Shown piece after piece: positions 1-8,618 of a stretch of DNA of 64,000 bases. Made by a program: the position numbers and the translations under genes. Position 1 is the stretch's first letter; every line of letters starts with the position of its first letter. Below the pieces are notes generated by a model, which had not been told where the DNA came from, ran no database searches, and saw only the letters and a list, made by a program, of their open reading frames with translations. The stretch is taken from the NCBI GenBank assembly GCA_017548045.1, contig JAFYNR010000022.1:1-64000 (forward strand). The letters run 5' to 3'. The stretch comes from Clostridia bacterium (lineage in GTDB: Bacteria > Bacillota > Clostridia > Oscillospirales > Acutalibacteraceae).

Positions 1-493
1 AGATGATCATAGCTGCGTCCTTGCCGAGACCGTTAAGGATAACACGAAGGGGCTTAACTCTTACCTTGTTAGCGTTAAGAGCAATTTTGATAGCGCCTTC
101 AGCAGCAGCAAATGATTCGTGACCTGCAAGGAAGCAGAAGCACTCTGTTTCTTCTGAAAGGAGCATCTTGCCGAGGTTACCATGGCCGATACCAACCTTT
201 CTGTTATCAGCAACTGAGCCGGGGATGCAGAATGACTGAAGACCGATACCGATAGCGGCAGCAGCGTCAGCAGCCTTTGTGCAACCTGTCTTGATAGCGA
301 TAGCGCAGCCTACTGTGTATGCCCAAACAGCGTTTTCAAAGCAGATGGGCTGAGTTTCTCTTACTATTTTGTCGCAATCGACGCCCTTTGCAAGAGTAAT
401 TTCTTTACATTCTTCAATTGAAGAAATGCCGTATTCTTTAAGACAAGCATTGATCTGGTCAATACGTCTTTCGTAGCTTTCAAATAATGCCAT
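1..493 (-). CDS. GGGtGRT protein (partial, runs off the left edge)
   Basis: The N-terminal 164 residues are present, starting at ATG 493-491; the C-terminus lies outside the window. The translation (MALFESYERRIDQINACL..., with CFLAGHESFAAAEGA and VILNGLGKDAA further on) matches what I know of the GGGtGRT family, soluble proteins of anaerobes almost always encoded beside a NifU-like scaffold. Their biochemical role is not established; an Fe-S or redox link is inferred from the neighbour. The gene follows the NifU-like gene after 19 bases and is surely in the same transcript. The motif that names the family would be in the missing part. Confidence 0.85.
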   Translation of the reverse strand, partial: MALFESYERRIDQINACLKEYGISSIEECKEITLAKGVDCDKIVRETQPICFENAVWAYTVGCAIAIKTGCTKAADAAAAIGIGLQSFCIPGSVADNRKVGIGHGNLGKMLLSEETECFCFLAGHESFAAAEGAIKIALNANKVRVKPLRVILNGLGKDAAMII

Positions 494-512
494 TATTCCT
501 TACCTCCTGCAA

Positions 513-1208
513 TTATTCTTTTCTGGGATCGATATACTTAGCAGCATCTGCAAATCTGCCGTAAGTACCGATTGCCTTGTTGTATGCATCGTTGGGTGTG
601 TCACCCTTCTTGATGAAGTCAGTCATCTTGCCGAGTGAAACAAATTCATAGCCGATAACCTGGCTGTCTTCGTCAAGAGCAAGTCTTGTAACGTAGCCTT
701 CTGCCATTTCAAGGTAACGAACGCCCTTAACCTTTGTGCCGTACATTGTACCAACCTGTGAACGAAGGCCCTTACCAAGGTCTTCAAGGCCTGCACCTAC
801 TGAAAGACCGTCGTCTGAGAAAGCTGACTGTGAACGGCCGTAAACGATCTGAAGGAAAAGCTCACGCATAGCAGTGTTGATAGCATCGCAAACGAGGTCA
901 GTATTGAGAGCCTCGAGAATGGTCTTGCCGGGAAGAATTTCAGCAGCCATAGCAGCTGAGTGAGTCATACCTGAGCAACCGATTGTTTCAACAAGTGCTT
1001 CTTCGATGATACCGTTCTTAACATTGAGTGAAAGCTTGCAAGCGCCCTGCTGAGGTGCACACCAGCCAACACCGTGGGTGAATGCGGAAATATCCTTGAT
1101 TTCGTAAGCCTTAACCCACTTGCCTTCTTCGGGGATGGGAGCGGGACCGTGGTTGGGACCCTTGGCTACGCAGCACATTTCCTGTACTTCGCGTGAATAG
1201 TTAATCAT
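513..1208 (-). CDS. NifU-like iron-sulfur cluster assembly scaffold protein
   Basis: 231 residues. NifU-like scaffolds assemble Fe-S clusters on conserved cysteines in the cytosol; here candidate ligands are C50, C57 and C78 (the last in ETIGCSGMTHSAA), plus an N-terminal C12-C13 pair. The length and the position directly upstream of a GGGtGRT gene fit the longer scaffold variant that travels with that family, not the classical IscU of about 130 residues. The ATG at 1208 is preceded by an AAAGGAG ribosome site. It is the first gene of a leftward operon with its own promoter at 1254-1282. The client protein is not evident from the sequence. Confidence 0.8.
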   Translation of the reverse strand: MINYSREVQEMCCVAKGPNHGPAPIPEEGKWVKAYEIKDISAFTHGVGWCAPQQGACKLSLNVKNGIIEEALVETIGCSGMTHSAAMAAEILPGKTILEALNTDLVCDAINTAMRELFLQIVYGRSQSAFSDDGLSVGAGLEDLGKGLRSQVGTMYGTKVKGVRYLEMAEGYVTRLALDEDSQVIGYEFVSLGKMTDFIKKGDTPNDAYNKAIGTYGRFADAAKYIDPRKE

Positions 1209-1253
1209 TTTGAATTTCTCCTTTCAAGAGAGATGATAATTTATACCTGTAAT

Positions 1254-1282
1254 ATATTAACCTAAAACTAACCTAATATCAA
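1254..1282 (-). promoter_or_regulatory. Promoter of the NifU-like/GGGtGRT operon with a repeat in the spacer
   Basis: Read on the minus strand: TTGATA (1282-1277), a 17-base spacer, then TAATAT (1259-1254). The spacer contains two direct copies of TTAGGTTA (1276-1269 and 1265-1258), 11 bases apart, which places them on the same face of the helix and suggests a regulator site. Confidence 0.6.
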
Positions 1283-1322
1283 GTGTGATTTTGCACAACA
1301 AATTGTCGATTACAAAGATTTA

Positions 1323-1979
1323 TTATAACCAATTCTTCTTAACCATAAGGAAGGCACCGCCGACAGCGGCAACGATGGTTACAAACATAAGTGTGCCTAC
1401 GCCCATTGTGGGTGAGAAAATGAGAACGATTACGCCTACGATAACGGGCAGAGGAACCAACTTCCAATGCTTTGCAAAGTAGCTTGCGCCAAGTGCACCG
1501 AAAAGTGCAGGAAGAACCCACTCGAATGCAGGCTTGAATGCCGAACCTTCCGCAGTAATGAGAGGAAGAACAGGCGAGAATGCAAGAACACCCACTGCAA
1601 TGATAACGGTTGTTGTGATTGACGAAACACCGATTGCAATAGTTGAAATAACTTCACCCTCTTCGGTATTTGCACGGACGTTTGCATTTTCCATAGCGGC
1701 AAGTCCCACGGGAAGCTTAAGGTTTGTGATGTTACCTGTAACAAAGCTCAGATACGTTCCGCCTGCGCCAAGCATGGGAACGTAGGTGATAACCTCAATA
1801 ACCGCCGTAACCCAGTAAAGGAGCATAAGCTTGCTGAGAACTGACCAGAGTGTGCTCAGTTCGGGCCAGGCATTAAAATGCACCGAAATTGCAACGGGAA
1901 TGGCAAGGAGCATAAACAATGCGCCGATGTTCCAGAGGATACCCCATCTGTGAACTTTATCAAAATAATTCTTCTGCAT
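1323..1979 (-). CDS. Polytopic membrane protein, partner of the DUF5058 protein
   Basis: 218 residues with about five hydrophobic segments and no signal peptide. I do not recognise a named family, but the stretch EVITYVPMLGAGG followed by TGNITNLKLP looks like a strongly conserved signature in a predicted membrane segment. The ATG at 1979 has a good AAGGAGG site. It lies 20 bases after the DUF5058 gene, so the two probably form a two-subunit membrane complex, plausibly a transporter. That role is inferred only from hydrophobicity and pairing. Confidence 0.6.
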   Translation of the reverse strand: MQKNYFDKVHRWGILWNIGALFMLLAIPVAISVHFNAWPELSTLWSVLSKLMLLYWVTAVIEVITYVPMLGAGGTYLSFVTGNITNLKLPVGLAAMENANVRANTEEGEVISTIAIGVSSITTTVIIAVGVLAFSPVLPLITAEGSAFKPAFEWVLPALFGALGASYFAKHWKLVPLPVIVGVIVLIFSPTMGVGTLMFVTIVAAVGGAFLMVKKNWL

Positions 1980-1999
1980 AATTCATATCCTCCTTTCCC

Positions 2000-2764
2000 T
2001 TATCTCCAAACAAAGTTAACGATTTCTGCGGGAAGAACTGCTTCAAACAGCATTGCCGCACCCATACCTATGAACATTGCAATAGGCATTGTGAAGGGAC
2101 GGAGCTTTTCAAGGGTAAACTTCTTGCAGATTGCTTCAAGAATAACCATTGCAACAACGGCTACGATAAGCACGCTGACTGACATAAAGCCTGCATTGCC
2201 TGTACCGTCGGAGGTTGTGCCCGCGATGGCTCTTGCAATGAATGCGGCGATAATGCCAATGAATGCGGCTGCCGAAATTGCATCGCCGAGCTTTGCGGCG
2301 CTTTCGTTCTTATTGACAGCCTTACCGATTTTGTTCTGCAGCTTTTTGCACACAAAGGGAAGCATAAGCAGAGGAGCAACGCTGCCGATTGTCATTGCCC
2401 AGGCAACGGTTGAAAACTGCTGATAATCAGCAATCGAGTTTGTAAGCGTACCGCCCATTGCTTCAACCGCGGTCTGTGCGGCTGTTGTTTCATAGGCAAG
2501 GTTGCCGATAACCGTAAGTCTTATCCAGGGAAGAACAATACCCAGCGCATTTGCAAGAACGATAACCGTTGCAAGAATTGAAATCGCAGGTGCAACAGTG
2601 AAAAGGATGCTGGAAACAACAGTGTTTTTAAGCTTTTCTTTGTCAATTCCGAGTTCCTTTGCGTGCTTCCACGACTTGACGATAAAGAACACGGACTGAA
2701 GTGTTACGAATGCAACGACACAGAGCGCCAGTGCATACATAAAGGTACTTTCTTTGAAATCCAA
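2000..2764 (-). CDS. DUF5058 family membrane protein
   Basis: About 254 residues with six or so transmembrane stretches. The N-terminus (MDFKESTFMYALALCVV) and overall pattern match the DUF5058 family as I remember it; its function is unknown, and transport is a guess. I place the start at TTG 2764 because GGGAGTGA sits just upstream, whereas the ATG at 2779 has no ribosome site. It is the first gene of a two-gene operon with the 218-residue membrane protein downstream, and it has its own promoter at 2797-2826. Confidence 0.65.
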   Translation of the reverse strand: MDFKESTFMYALALCVVAFVTLQSVFFIVKSWKHAKELGIDKEKLKNTVVSSILFTVAPAISILATVIVLANALGIVLPWIRLTVIGNLAYETTAAQTAVEAMGGTLTNSIADYQQFSTVAWAMTIGSVAPLLMLPFVCKKLQNKIGKAVNKNESAAKLGDAISAAAFIGIIAAFIARAIAGTTSDGTGNAGFMSVSVLIVAVVAMVILEAICKKFTLEKLRPFTMPIAMFIGMGAAMLFEAVLPAEIVNFVWR

Positions 2765-2796
2765 AGATATCACTCCCATTTATTCATAATGTATAA

Positions 2797-2826
2797 ATAA
2801 TATCACACTGTAACATAATTAGTCAA
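2797..2826 (-). promoter_or_regulatory. Promoter of the DUF5058 operon
   Basis: Minus strand: TTGACT (2826-2821), 18-base spacer, TATTAT (2802-2797), about 33 bases before the proposed TTG start. Confidence 0.6.
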
Positions 2827-2891
2827 GATTTTCCGTGAAATGAAGTAAAACAGTGAAGAAAAAAATATTTTAAAAAATTTCAAAAAAAGGC

Positions 2892-2920
2892 TTGACGAAC
2901 CTGTTTTTTTGTGATATAGT
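2892..2920 (+). promoter_or_regulatory. Promoter of the tRNA-Thr/tRNA-Tyr unit
   Basis: TTGACG (2892-2897), 17-base spacer, TATAGT (2915-2920), about 30 bases before the first tRNA. It is a near-consensus vegetative promoter, as expected for stable RNA. Confidence 0.75.
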
Positions 2921-2949
2921 AGTCAAGCGTTCTACGGAACACCGCAAAT

Positions 2950-3025
2950 GCTGGTGTAGCTCAGTTGGTAGAGCAGCTGATTTGTAATCAGCAGGTCGGG
3001 GGTTCGAGTCCGTCCACCAGCTCCA
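2950..3025 (+). tRNA. tRNA-Thr (anticodon UGU)
   Basis: 76 bases including the encoded CCA. The acceptor stem GCTGGTG pairs with CACCAGC; the anticodon arm is GCTGA-ttTGTaa-TCAGC with the anticodon at 2983-2985; the T arm carries GGTTCGAGTCC. It is followed nine bases later by tRNA-Tyr and shares its promoter. Confidence 0.97.
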
Positions 3026-3034
3026 ATTAAATAT

Positions 3035-3119
<85 letters not shown>

Positions 3120-3120
3120 A

Positions 3121-3153
3121 AAATCCTCGTTCATTAAGAACGGGGATTTTTAC
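3121..3153 (+). terminator. Intrinsic terminator after the tRNA genes
   Basis: AAATCCTCGTTC (3121-3132), a five-base loop and GAACGGGGATTT (3138-3149) form a 12-pair stem including one G-U pair, followed by a short T run. It starts right after the tRNA-Tyr CCA. Confidence 0.85.
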
Positions 3154-3176
3154 TTCTTGATTAAGATGGTAATATA

Positions 3177-4388
3177 ATGAAAAATACAAAAGACATCAAA
3201 GAAAAAATAATATTTACGGCAAGGCTTCTGATGTTAAGCCTTGCCGTAGGTGCAATATGCGGCGCAATCGGTTCACTGTTTTCAAAATCAATATCATTCG
3301 TAACCGAGTTGAGGCACACTTACGGTTGGATATTGTATCTTCTGCCGTTGGGCGGAACGGCAACCGTTGCAATTTACAAGCTTTGCAACACGGAAGGTAT
3401 GGGCACAAAAGATGCATTTGCCTCCACAGCAGGCGATGACCGTCTGAAATTTTCTCTGCTTCCGTCAATTTTCTCTGGCACCGTTATCAGCCACTTTTTC
3501 GGTGCATCGGCAGGCAGAGAAGGTGCCGCCCTTCAAATCGGTGCCGTTATTTCTTCATCCCTGTCGAAAAAGTTTCATCTTGATAACAAATCCCGCCGTA
3601 CCCTTACAGTTTGCGGAATGTGTGCAACATTTTCCGCACTTTTCGGAACACCTTTGGGTGCCTGCATTTTTGTTGTTGAAGCCGTCAGAAACGTCAGCTT
3701 CGGGCTGTGCTCACTTGTACCTACAGCCATATCAAGCTTTACTGCTTATGCCGTTGCAACCGCATTGGGTGTACCTGCGGAAAGGTTTGAAATCCACACC
3801 GTTCCCGCTTTAACCCCCTCTTTACTCTGGAGAATAGCTGTTGTTTCTCTTGCAGTAGGTCTTACGGGATTTTTATTCTGTCACATTCTCCATTTCAGCG
3901 AAGAAAAGGCAGTAAAGGTAATAAAAAATCCTTATGTAAGAATTGTTACCGGTTCCGTAATTGTTGTTATTCTCACTTTGCTCACAGGCAGTAATGACTA
4001 TAACGGCGGCGGTATTTTGGTGATAGAAAGAATTTTTGAAGAAGGCGAAGTTTATCCGTTTGCATTTCTTCTGAAAATACTCTTTACCGTTATTTCCGTA
4101 TCCGCAGGTTTCAGAGGCGGAGAAATTGTTCCGTCATTATTTATCGGTGCAACCGCAGGAGGTGCACTTTCAGCCGTTACGGGAATCCCCGTTTCATTGG
4201 GTGCCGCAACGGGAATGGCTTCCATGCTGGGAAGTGTAACAAAATGCCCCGCAGCAGTTTGCATACTGTGTGCGGAAATGTTCGGAATTGAGGGTATGGG
4301 CTTTTTCATTATCGCCACAGCCATCGGTACATTCACCTCGGGGAAAGTAAGCCTTTTCAGAAAAAAAGAAATTTTGGTGATTAAATGA
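3177..4388 (+). CDS. CLC-type voltage-gated chloride channel/antiporter family protein
   Basis: 403 residues, all membrane domain with no CBS tail. The CLC signature GREGA (residues 113-117) contains the gating glutamate E115, followed by LQIGAVISSSL; the second ion-pathway motif reads GGEIVPSLFIGA. The position that usually holds the chloride-binding GSGIP motif reads GMGTKDAF (74-81), so the coordinating serine appears replaced by methionine, a feature reported for fluoride-exporting CLC proteins. The late pathway tyrosine is not obvious and no fluoride riboswitch precedes the gene, so the substrate is open. The stop overlaps the start of the next gene (ATGA). Confidence 0.85.
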   Translation: MKNTKDIKEKIIFTARLLMLSLAVGAICGAIGSLFSKSISFVTELRHTYGWILYLLPLGGTATVAIYKLCNTEGMGTKDAFASTAGDDRLKFSLLPSIFSGTVISHFFGASAGREGAALQIGAVISSSLSKKFHLDNKSRRTLTVCGMCATFSALFGTPLGACIFVVEAVRNVSFGLCSLVPTAISSFTAYAVATALGVPAERFEIHTVPALTPSLLWRIAVVSLAVGLTGFLFCHILHFSEEKAVKVIKNPYVRIVTGSVIVVILTLLTGSNDYNGGGILVIERIFEEGEVYPFAFLLKILFTVISVSAGFRGGEIVPSLFIGATAGGALSAVTGIPVSLGAATGMASMLGSVTKCPAAVCILCAEMFGIEGMGFFIIATAIGTFTSGKVSLFRKKEILVIK

Positions 4389-5125
4389 TTTTTTATTTTT
4401 CCGCTACCGGTAACAGCAGACACGCAGCCTGCAGAATTGCAGAAGCTGTCGGTGACAGAGCAATACCTGTTACAGATTGCCTCAAAAACGAAAAATTCAA
4501 TTTCATTGCTCAGCCGAACGAAAAAATCGGCTTCGTGTGTCCTGTTTATAATCTGGGGCTTCCGGTTACGGTTATTGACTTTATAAAAAAACTAAACCTT
4601 AATCTGAAGGATAATTACGTTTTCTCCTGCGTTACCTTCGGCGGCTTTTCGGGCAGCGCAACAAAAATGCTGAACAGCCTGCTGACCGAAAAAGGGATTT
4701 GCGTTAATGCGGCTTATTCCGTAAAAATGCCCGATACCTGGACACCCGTTTATGATGTTTCCGATAAAGATAAAATTGAAAAAATTAACAAAAAAGCAGA
4801 CAAAACCATTACCGCTGTAATCCGAAAAATCAAAAACAGCAAAAACGGAAACTGCGACTTTTACAGGCTCCCCTTCTGCCAAGGCTTTTATAAAGATTAC
4901 GAAAATATGCGCAGAACAGAAACGCTTTCCGTTAATGATAATTGCATCGGTTGCGGAAAATGTGCAGAGCTCTGCCCTGTTGATGCAATAGAAATGCGAA
5001 ACGGTAAACCCGTATGGGTAAAAGAAAAATGTGCAATGTGCCTCGGCTGTCTGCACCGCTGCCCCGAATTTGCAATTCACCGCGGCAAAAAAACCGCTTT
5101 GCACGGACAATATACACACGAATGA
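4385..5125 (+). CDS. EFR1 family flavodoxin-ferredoxin
   Basis: 246 residues. The N-terminus (MIFYFSATGNSRHAA) has the flavodoxin-type FMN phosphate loop; the C-terminal third carries two [4Fe-4S] motifs, CIGCGKCAELCP and CAMCLGCLHRCP. This architecture is the EFR1 family, putative cytosolic electron carriers of anaerobes whose partners are generally unknown. The start overlaps the stop of the CLC gene by four bases (ATGA), so translation is coupled. A redox link to ion export is not obvious; the pairing may be only operonic. Confidence 0.85.
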   Translation: MIFYFSATGNSRHAACRIAEAVGDRAIPVTDCLKNEKFNFIAQPNEKIGFVCPVYNLGLPVTVIDFIKKLNLNLKDNYVFSCVTFGGFSGSATKMLNSLLTEKGICVNAAYSVKMPDTWTPVYDVSDKDKIEKINKKADKTITAVIRKIKNSKNGNCDFYRLPFCQGFYKDYENMRRTETLSVNDNCIGCGKCAELCPVDAIEMRNGKPVWVKEKCAMCLGCLHRCPEFAIHRGKKTALHGQYTHE

Positions 5126-5130
5126 AACAA

Positions 5131-5155
5131 CCCCCGTTGCGTATTGCAACGGGGG
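5131..5155. terminator. Bidirectional terminator between EFR1 and the NSS gene
   Basis: CCCCCGTTGC (5131-5140), loop GTATT, GCAACGGGGG (5146-5155): a perfect ten-pair GC-rich stem between convergent genes, with A-rich sequence on the left and T residues on the right. Confidence 0.85.
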
Positions 5156-5162
5156 TTCACTG

Positions 5163-6518
5163 TCAGATTTTCATAATTCCCAGTGCGTCAAGCACGGATG
5201 AAATAAGAATAAGGATAATGCACACGGGTGCAACGTATTTGATAACGATTGTAAAAAGTGTTTTTGCTTTGAACTCTCCGCCGATTTCAACTTCTTCAAT
5301 AATTGCCTTGGGCTTAAGGACATAACCGATAAAGATGCAGGTGAAGAATGCAACAACGGGCATCATTACACTGTTGGTCACAAAGTCAAAAATATCAAGA
5401 ATTGAAAGACCTTTTATTGCGAAATCTCCCCATATGCTGAAACCGAAGCAGGACGGAAGTCCGAGAACAATACAAAATACCAGAACTGCAAAGCAAATCA
5501 CTTTTCTGTTCCAGCCTGTTTTATCCTTGATAATGGAAACAACTGTTTCCATAAGGGAAATTGATGACGTCAGTGCCGCAAAGAGAACAAGAAGGAAGAA
5601 AAGTGCACCGATAACCGTACCGCCCTTCATACTGTCAAACACTTTGGGAAGAGTAATGAACATAAGGCTGGGGCCTTTACTGAGTGCGGCTTCATCACCG
5701 CCTGAAAATGCGAACACCGCAGGAATAATCATAAGACCTGCAAGGAATGCAATGCCCGTATCGAAAAGCTCAATCTGTCTTACCGATTTTTCAAGGCTTA
5801 CGTCCTTCTTCATATATGAACCGTAGGTAATCATAATGCCCATCGCAAGGCTCATTGAATAGAAAAGCTGGCCCATTGCCGCAAGAACGGTTGTTGCCGA
5901 AAACTTGCTGAAATCGGGTGTGATGTAATACTTTACGCCTTCCCACGCACCGGGCATAAACATTGCATATATTGCAATAAAAAGGGTAAGTACCACAAGC
6001 ACGGGCATCATAACCTTGCTTACCTTTTCAACACCCTTCTCAACACCGAGAAGAACTATCACGGCAGTAAGTGCAATGAATATCAGAAACCAGCCCACGG
6101 GCTCACCTGCTTTTGAAATAAAGCCCGTAAAATAATCATCAGCCGCCGCGGCAGATGCACCGCCGCTTACAAACACGGTAAGGTATTTTGTTACCCAACC
6201 GCCGATAACCGAATAATAAGGAAGAATAAGTGCGGGAATAAGTGCCGCAAGCACACCGACAAAAGAAAATCTTTTGTCAAGGGATTTGAATGCGGTAATC
6301 GCACTCTGACCTGTTTTTCTGCCAAGTGCAATTTCGCCCACCATAAGGGCAAAGCCGAAGGTTACGGCAAGAATAAGATAGACAAGCAGAAATATTCCGC
6401 CGCCGTATTTTGCCGCAAGATAAGGGAATCGCCAGATATTGCCGAGCCCTACCGCCGAGCCTGCCGCCGCAAGCACAAAACCGATTTTGCCGGTAAAGCT
6501 GCTTCTTTTTTCTGTCAT
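5163..6518 (-). CDS. Neurotransmitter:sodium symporter (NSS) family transporter
   Basis: 451 residues, matching the 11-segment bacterial NSS proteins. The segment-1 signature GLGNIWRFPYL (residues 24-34) includes the unwound sodium- and substrate-binding region. These proteins take up amino acids or related amines with sodium. The ATG at 6518 has an AGGAGG site. The gene begins 15 bases after potD, so it is the fifth gene of the polyamine operon; that placement hints at an amine or amino-acid substrate, but the residues do not let me name it. Confidence 0.9.
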   Translation of the reverse strand: MTEKRSSFTGKIGFVLAAAGSAVGLGNIWRFPYLAAKYGGGIFLLVYLILAVTFGFALMVGEIALGRKTGQSAITAFKSLDKRFSFVGVLAALIPALILPYYSVIGGWVTKYLTVFVSGGASAAAADDYFTGFISKAGEPVGWFLIFIALTAVIVLLGVEKGVEKVSKVMMPVLVVLTLFIAIYAMFMPGAWEGVKYYITPDFSKFSATTVLAAMGQLFYSMSLAMGIMITYGSYMKKDVSLEKSVRQIELFDTGIAFLAGLMIIPAVFAFSGGDEAALSKGPSLMFITLPKVFDSMKGGTVIGALFFLLVLFAALTSSISLMETVVSIIKDKTGWNRKVICFAVLVFCIVLGLPSCFGFSIWGDFAIKGLSILDIFDFVTNSVMMPVVAFFTCIFIGYVLKPKAIIEEVEIGGEFKAKTLFTIVIKYVAPVCIILILISSVLDALGIMKI

Positions 6519-6533
6519 AGAATCCTCCTGAAA

Positions 6534-7802
6534 TTAAACCTTTTCGCGGTATTTTTTGCGTGCGTATCTGAAAACGACGTATGCCAGACAGATAAGTGCA
6601 AAAATTCCGATATACAGTGCATATTTTCTTGCTTCGGGTGTCATAACCTCACCGTCATCCGCAACAGCCTGCGTTGCGCCGCCGAAGAAGAAGGCACGGT
6701 TGCTTGAAGCAGGTGAAGGCACGTGATTTTTAACGTCATCCCAAAGAGTGCTCATAAGTGCCAGCGTTTCGGGGCTGAGGTTGAGGAAAAGCTGGGTTTT
6801 GAACTTTCCGTCTTCGGGATAAAGAATTTCATTACCATAGAATGAATACTCGGGGTTTGAATAAACCTCGGTATGAGGGCTTGCGTAGCAGATGTACTCC
6901 GCATTGGCAAGCGCCACGTCAGGCTCAAGCAGGAAATTTATGTAAAGCTCAGCCGCAAGCTTATTCTGTGAGCCTTTGAGTATACAGGCGGCATCAACAA
7001 AAAAGTTAACGCCCTCCTTGGGATAAACGAAAGCAAGGTCGGGATTATTCTCCTGCATAGTAAGGAAATCGCCTGCGTAGTAGGGTGCAAGCGCCGCTTC
7101 CCCCGACTCCATTTTAAGGAATATTTCATCGTTTACGTAGGCGGGAGAAATGCTTTTCTGCTCCTTGAGAAGCTCTGCCGCAACACGCCACGAAACCTCG
7201 GATTCGTTATTGAAATCCATACCGAGAACGCTCTGTGCAATAGCAAAGGCATCACGGGGATTGTTAATCATAAGAACGCTGTTTGCATAGCTTTCATCCC
7301 ACAGTGCAGTCCAGCTTTCGGGAGCTTCATCCACCATTGCGGTGTTGTAAATCAGACCTACCATACCCACGGTATAGGGTACGGAATATTCGTTCTTGGG
7401 GTCGTGGGCAAGGCTTTTATATTTTTCGGGAATGTATTTGTAGTTGGGAATATTGGAATAATCGATTTTATCCAGCATACCCTCTGTAATCATTCTCTGA
7501 ATCATATAATCCGAAGGAATTACGATATCGTATGAAACGCCGCCGCTTTTGAGCTTTGAATACATAACCTCGTTGTTGTCGAAGGTATCATAAACAACTT
7601 CAATGCCGTATTTTTTTTCAAAAGCCTTGTTAACGTTGAGAGTACCGTCTGCACCATCGGAAATGTATTCGCCCCAGTTATAAACATAAAGCTTTGTACC
7701 TCTGAGGGCATTTATATCGCTCTGCTCTGCCGCAAAGGCGGTGCTCAGAGGCAGAAGCGCGAACATCAGCGCAAAAAGCACGGATGCAATTCTTTTTTTC
7801 AA
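6534..7802 (-). CDS. potD: Spermidine/putrescine ABC transporter, substrate-binding protein
   Basis: About 422 residues. A Sec signal peptide ending at AFA-A is followed by the PotD-type opening LYVYNWGEYISDG. There is no lipobox cysteine; instead the C-terminus has a hydrophobic segment (YALYIGIFALICLAYVVF, last 30 or so residues) and a basic tail RYARKKYREKV. The binding protein therefore looks anchored by a C-terminal membrane helix. I choose TTG 7802 as start (AAGGAG eight bases upstream) over GTG 7811, which overlaps that site. It follows potC with a three-base gap; polyamine specificity is inferred from the family. Confidence 0.88.
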   Translation of the reverse strand: MKKRIASVLFALMFALLPLSTAFAAEQSDINALRGTKLYVYNWGEYISDGADGTLNVNKAFEKKYGIEVVYDTFDNNEVMYSKLKSGGVSYDIVIPSDYMIQRMITEGMLDKIDYSNIPNYKYIPEKYKSLAHDPKNEYSVPYTVGMVGLIYNTAMVDEAPESWTALWDESYANSVLMINNPRDAFAIAQSVLGMDFNNESEVSWRVAAELLKEQKSISPAYVNDEIFLKMESGEAALAPYYAGDFLTMQENNPDLAFVYPKEGVNFFVDAACILKGSQNKLAAELYINFLLEPDVALANAEYICYASPHTEVYSNPEYSFYGNEILYPEDGKFKTQLFLNLSPETLALMSTLWDDVKNHVPSPASSNRAFFFGGATQAVADDGEVMTPEARKYALYIGIFALICLAYVVFRYARKKYREKV

Positions 7803-7814
7803 CAAAACCACTCC

Positions 7815-8618
7815 TTATTTCTTCCTCGATTTTTCTTCGCTCTTTGCCTGTGCCACGTTATAGAGAATAAGAAGCACAAGGATACTTACGAAAATCAAAG
7901 CAGAAAGTGCATACATATCGGGCTTTACCCTTTTCTTTGTCATTGAGAAAATGGCAATGGGCAGAGTCTGGAATCCCGGTCCGCTGGTGAAATAACTGAT
8001 GATGAAATCATCCAGCGAAAGAGTAAACGCCGTAATCATACCCGTAATCATACCCGGCATAATGGAAGGAAGAACTACCTTGAAGAATGCGGAAACAGGC
8101 TTACAGCCCAGATCCTGTGCGGCTTCCGCAAGGTTTCTGTCCGTCTGACGAAGCTTGGGCAGGACGTTGAGTATGATGTAGGGCAGGTTAAAGGTTACGT
8201 GAGCAATAAGCAATGTTCCGAAGCCCAGAACCGCATCCTCGCTTACCATCTTACCCACGAAAACAAAAAGAAGCATCATTGAGATACCCGTTACTATTTC
8301 GGGGTTCATCATAGGGATGTTGGTTACCGCCATAACACCCGAACGGAGAGGACCTTTTCTGAATTTATCAAGGCCTACCGCGGCCGCAGTGCCGAGAACG
8401 GTTGCGATAAGTGCGGAGCAAACCGCAAGCACAACGGTATTGGACAGCGCCTTCAGCGTTGTTTCATCCTCGAGCAACGCCTTGTACCACTGAAGCGAAA
8501 AGCCCGAAAGCACGCTGGTGCTGCTTGTACCGTTGAACGAAAAAACTATCATAACGATAATGGGTGCATAGAGAAAAAGGAAAACGAGGGTTGTATAAAT
8601 TCTTGAAGCAGTTTTCAT
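7815..8618 (-). CDS. potC: Spermidine/putrescine ABC transporter permease
   Basis: 267 residues with six membrane segments of the binding-protein-dependent permease type. The cytoplasmic EAA loop that contacts the ATPase reads EAAQDLGCKPVSAFFKVVLP. Length and C-terminal YNVAQAKSEEKSRKK fit PotC. The start overlaps the potB stop by four bases (ATGA), giving tight coupling in the order potA-potB-potC-potD. Confidence 0.92.
   Translation of the reverse strand: MKTASRIYTTLVFLFLYAPIIVMIVFSFNGTSSTSVLSGFSLQWYKALLEDETTLKALSNTVVLAVCSALIATVLGTAAAVGLDKFRKGPLRSGVMAVTNIPMMNPEIVTGISMMLLFVFVGKMVSEDAVLGFGTLLIAHVTFNLPYIILNVLPKLRQTDRNLAEAAQDLGCKPVSAFFKVVLPSIMPGMITGMITAFTLSLDDFIISYFTSGPGFQTLPIAIFSMTKKRVKPDMYALSALIFVSILVLLILYNVAQAKSEEKSRKK

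Noticed and set aside
3120-3177. Fluoride riboswitch before the CLC gene
   Set aside because: Only about 25 bases separate the tRNA terminator from the start codon; no aptamer-like sequence fits.
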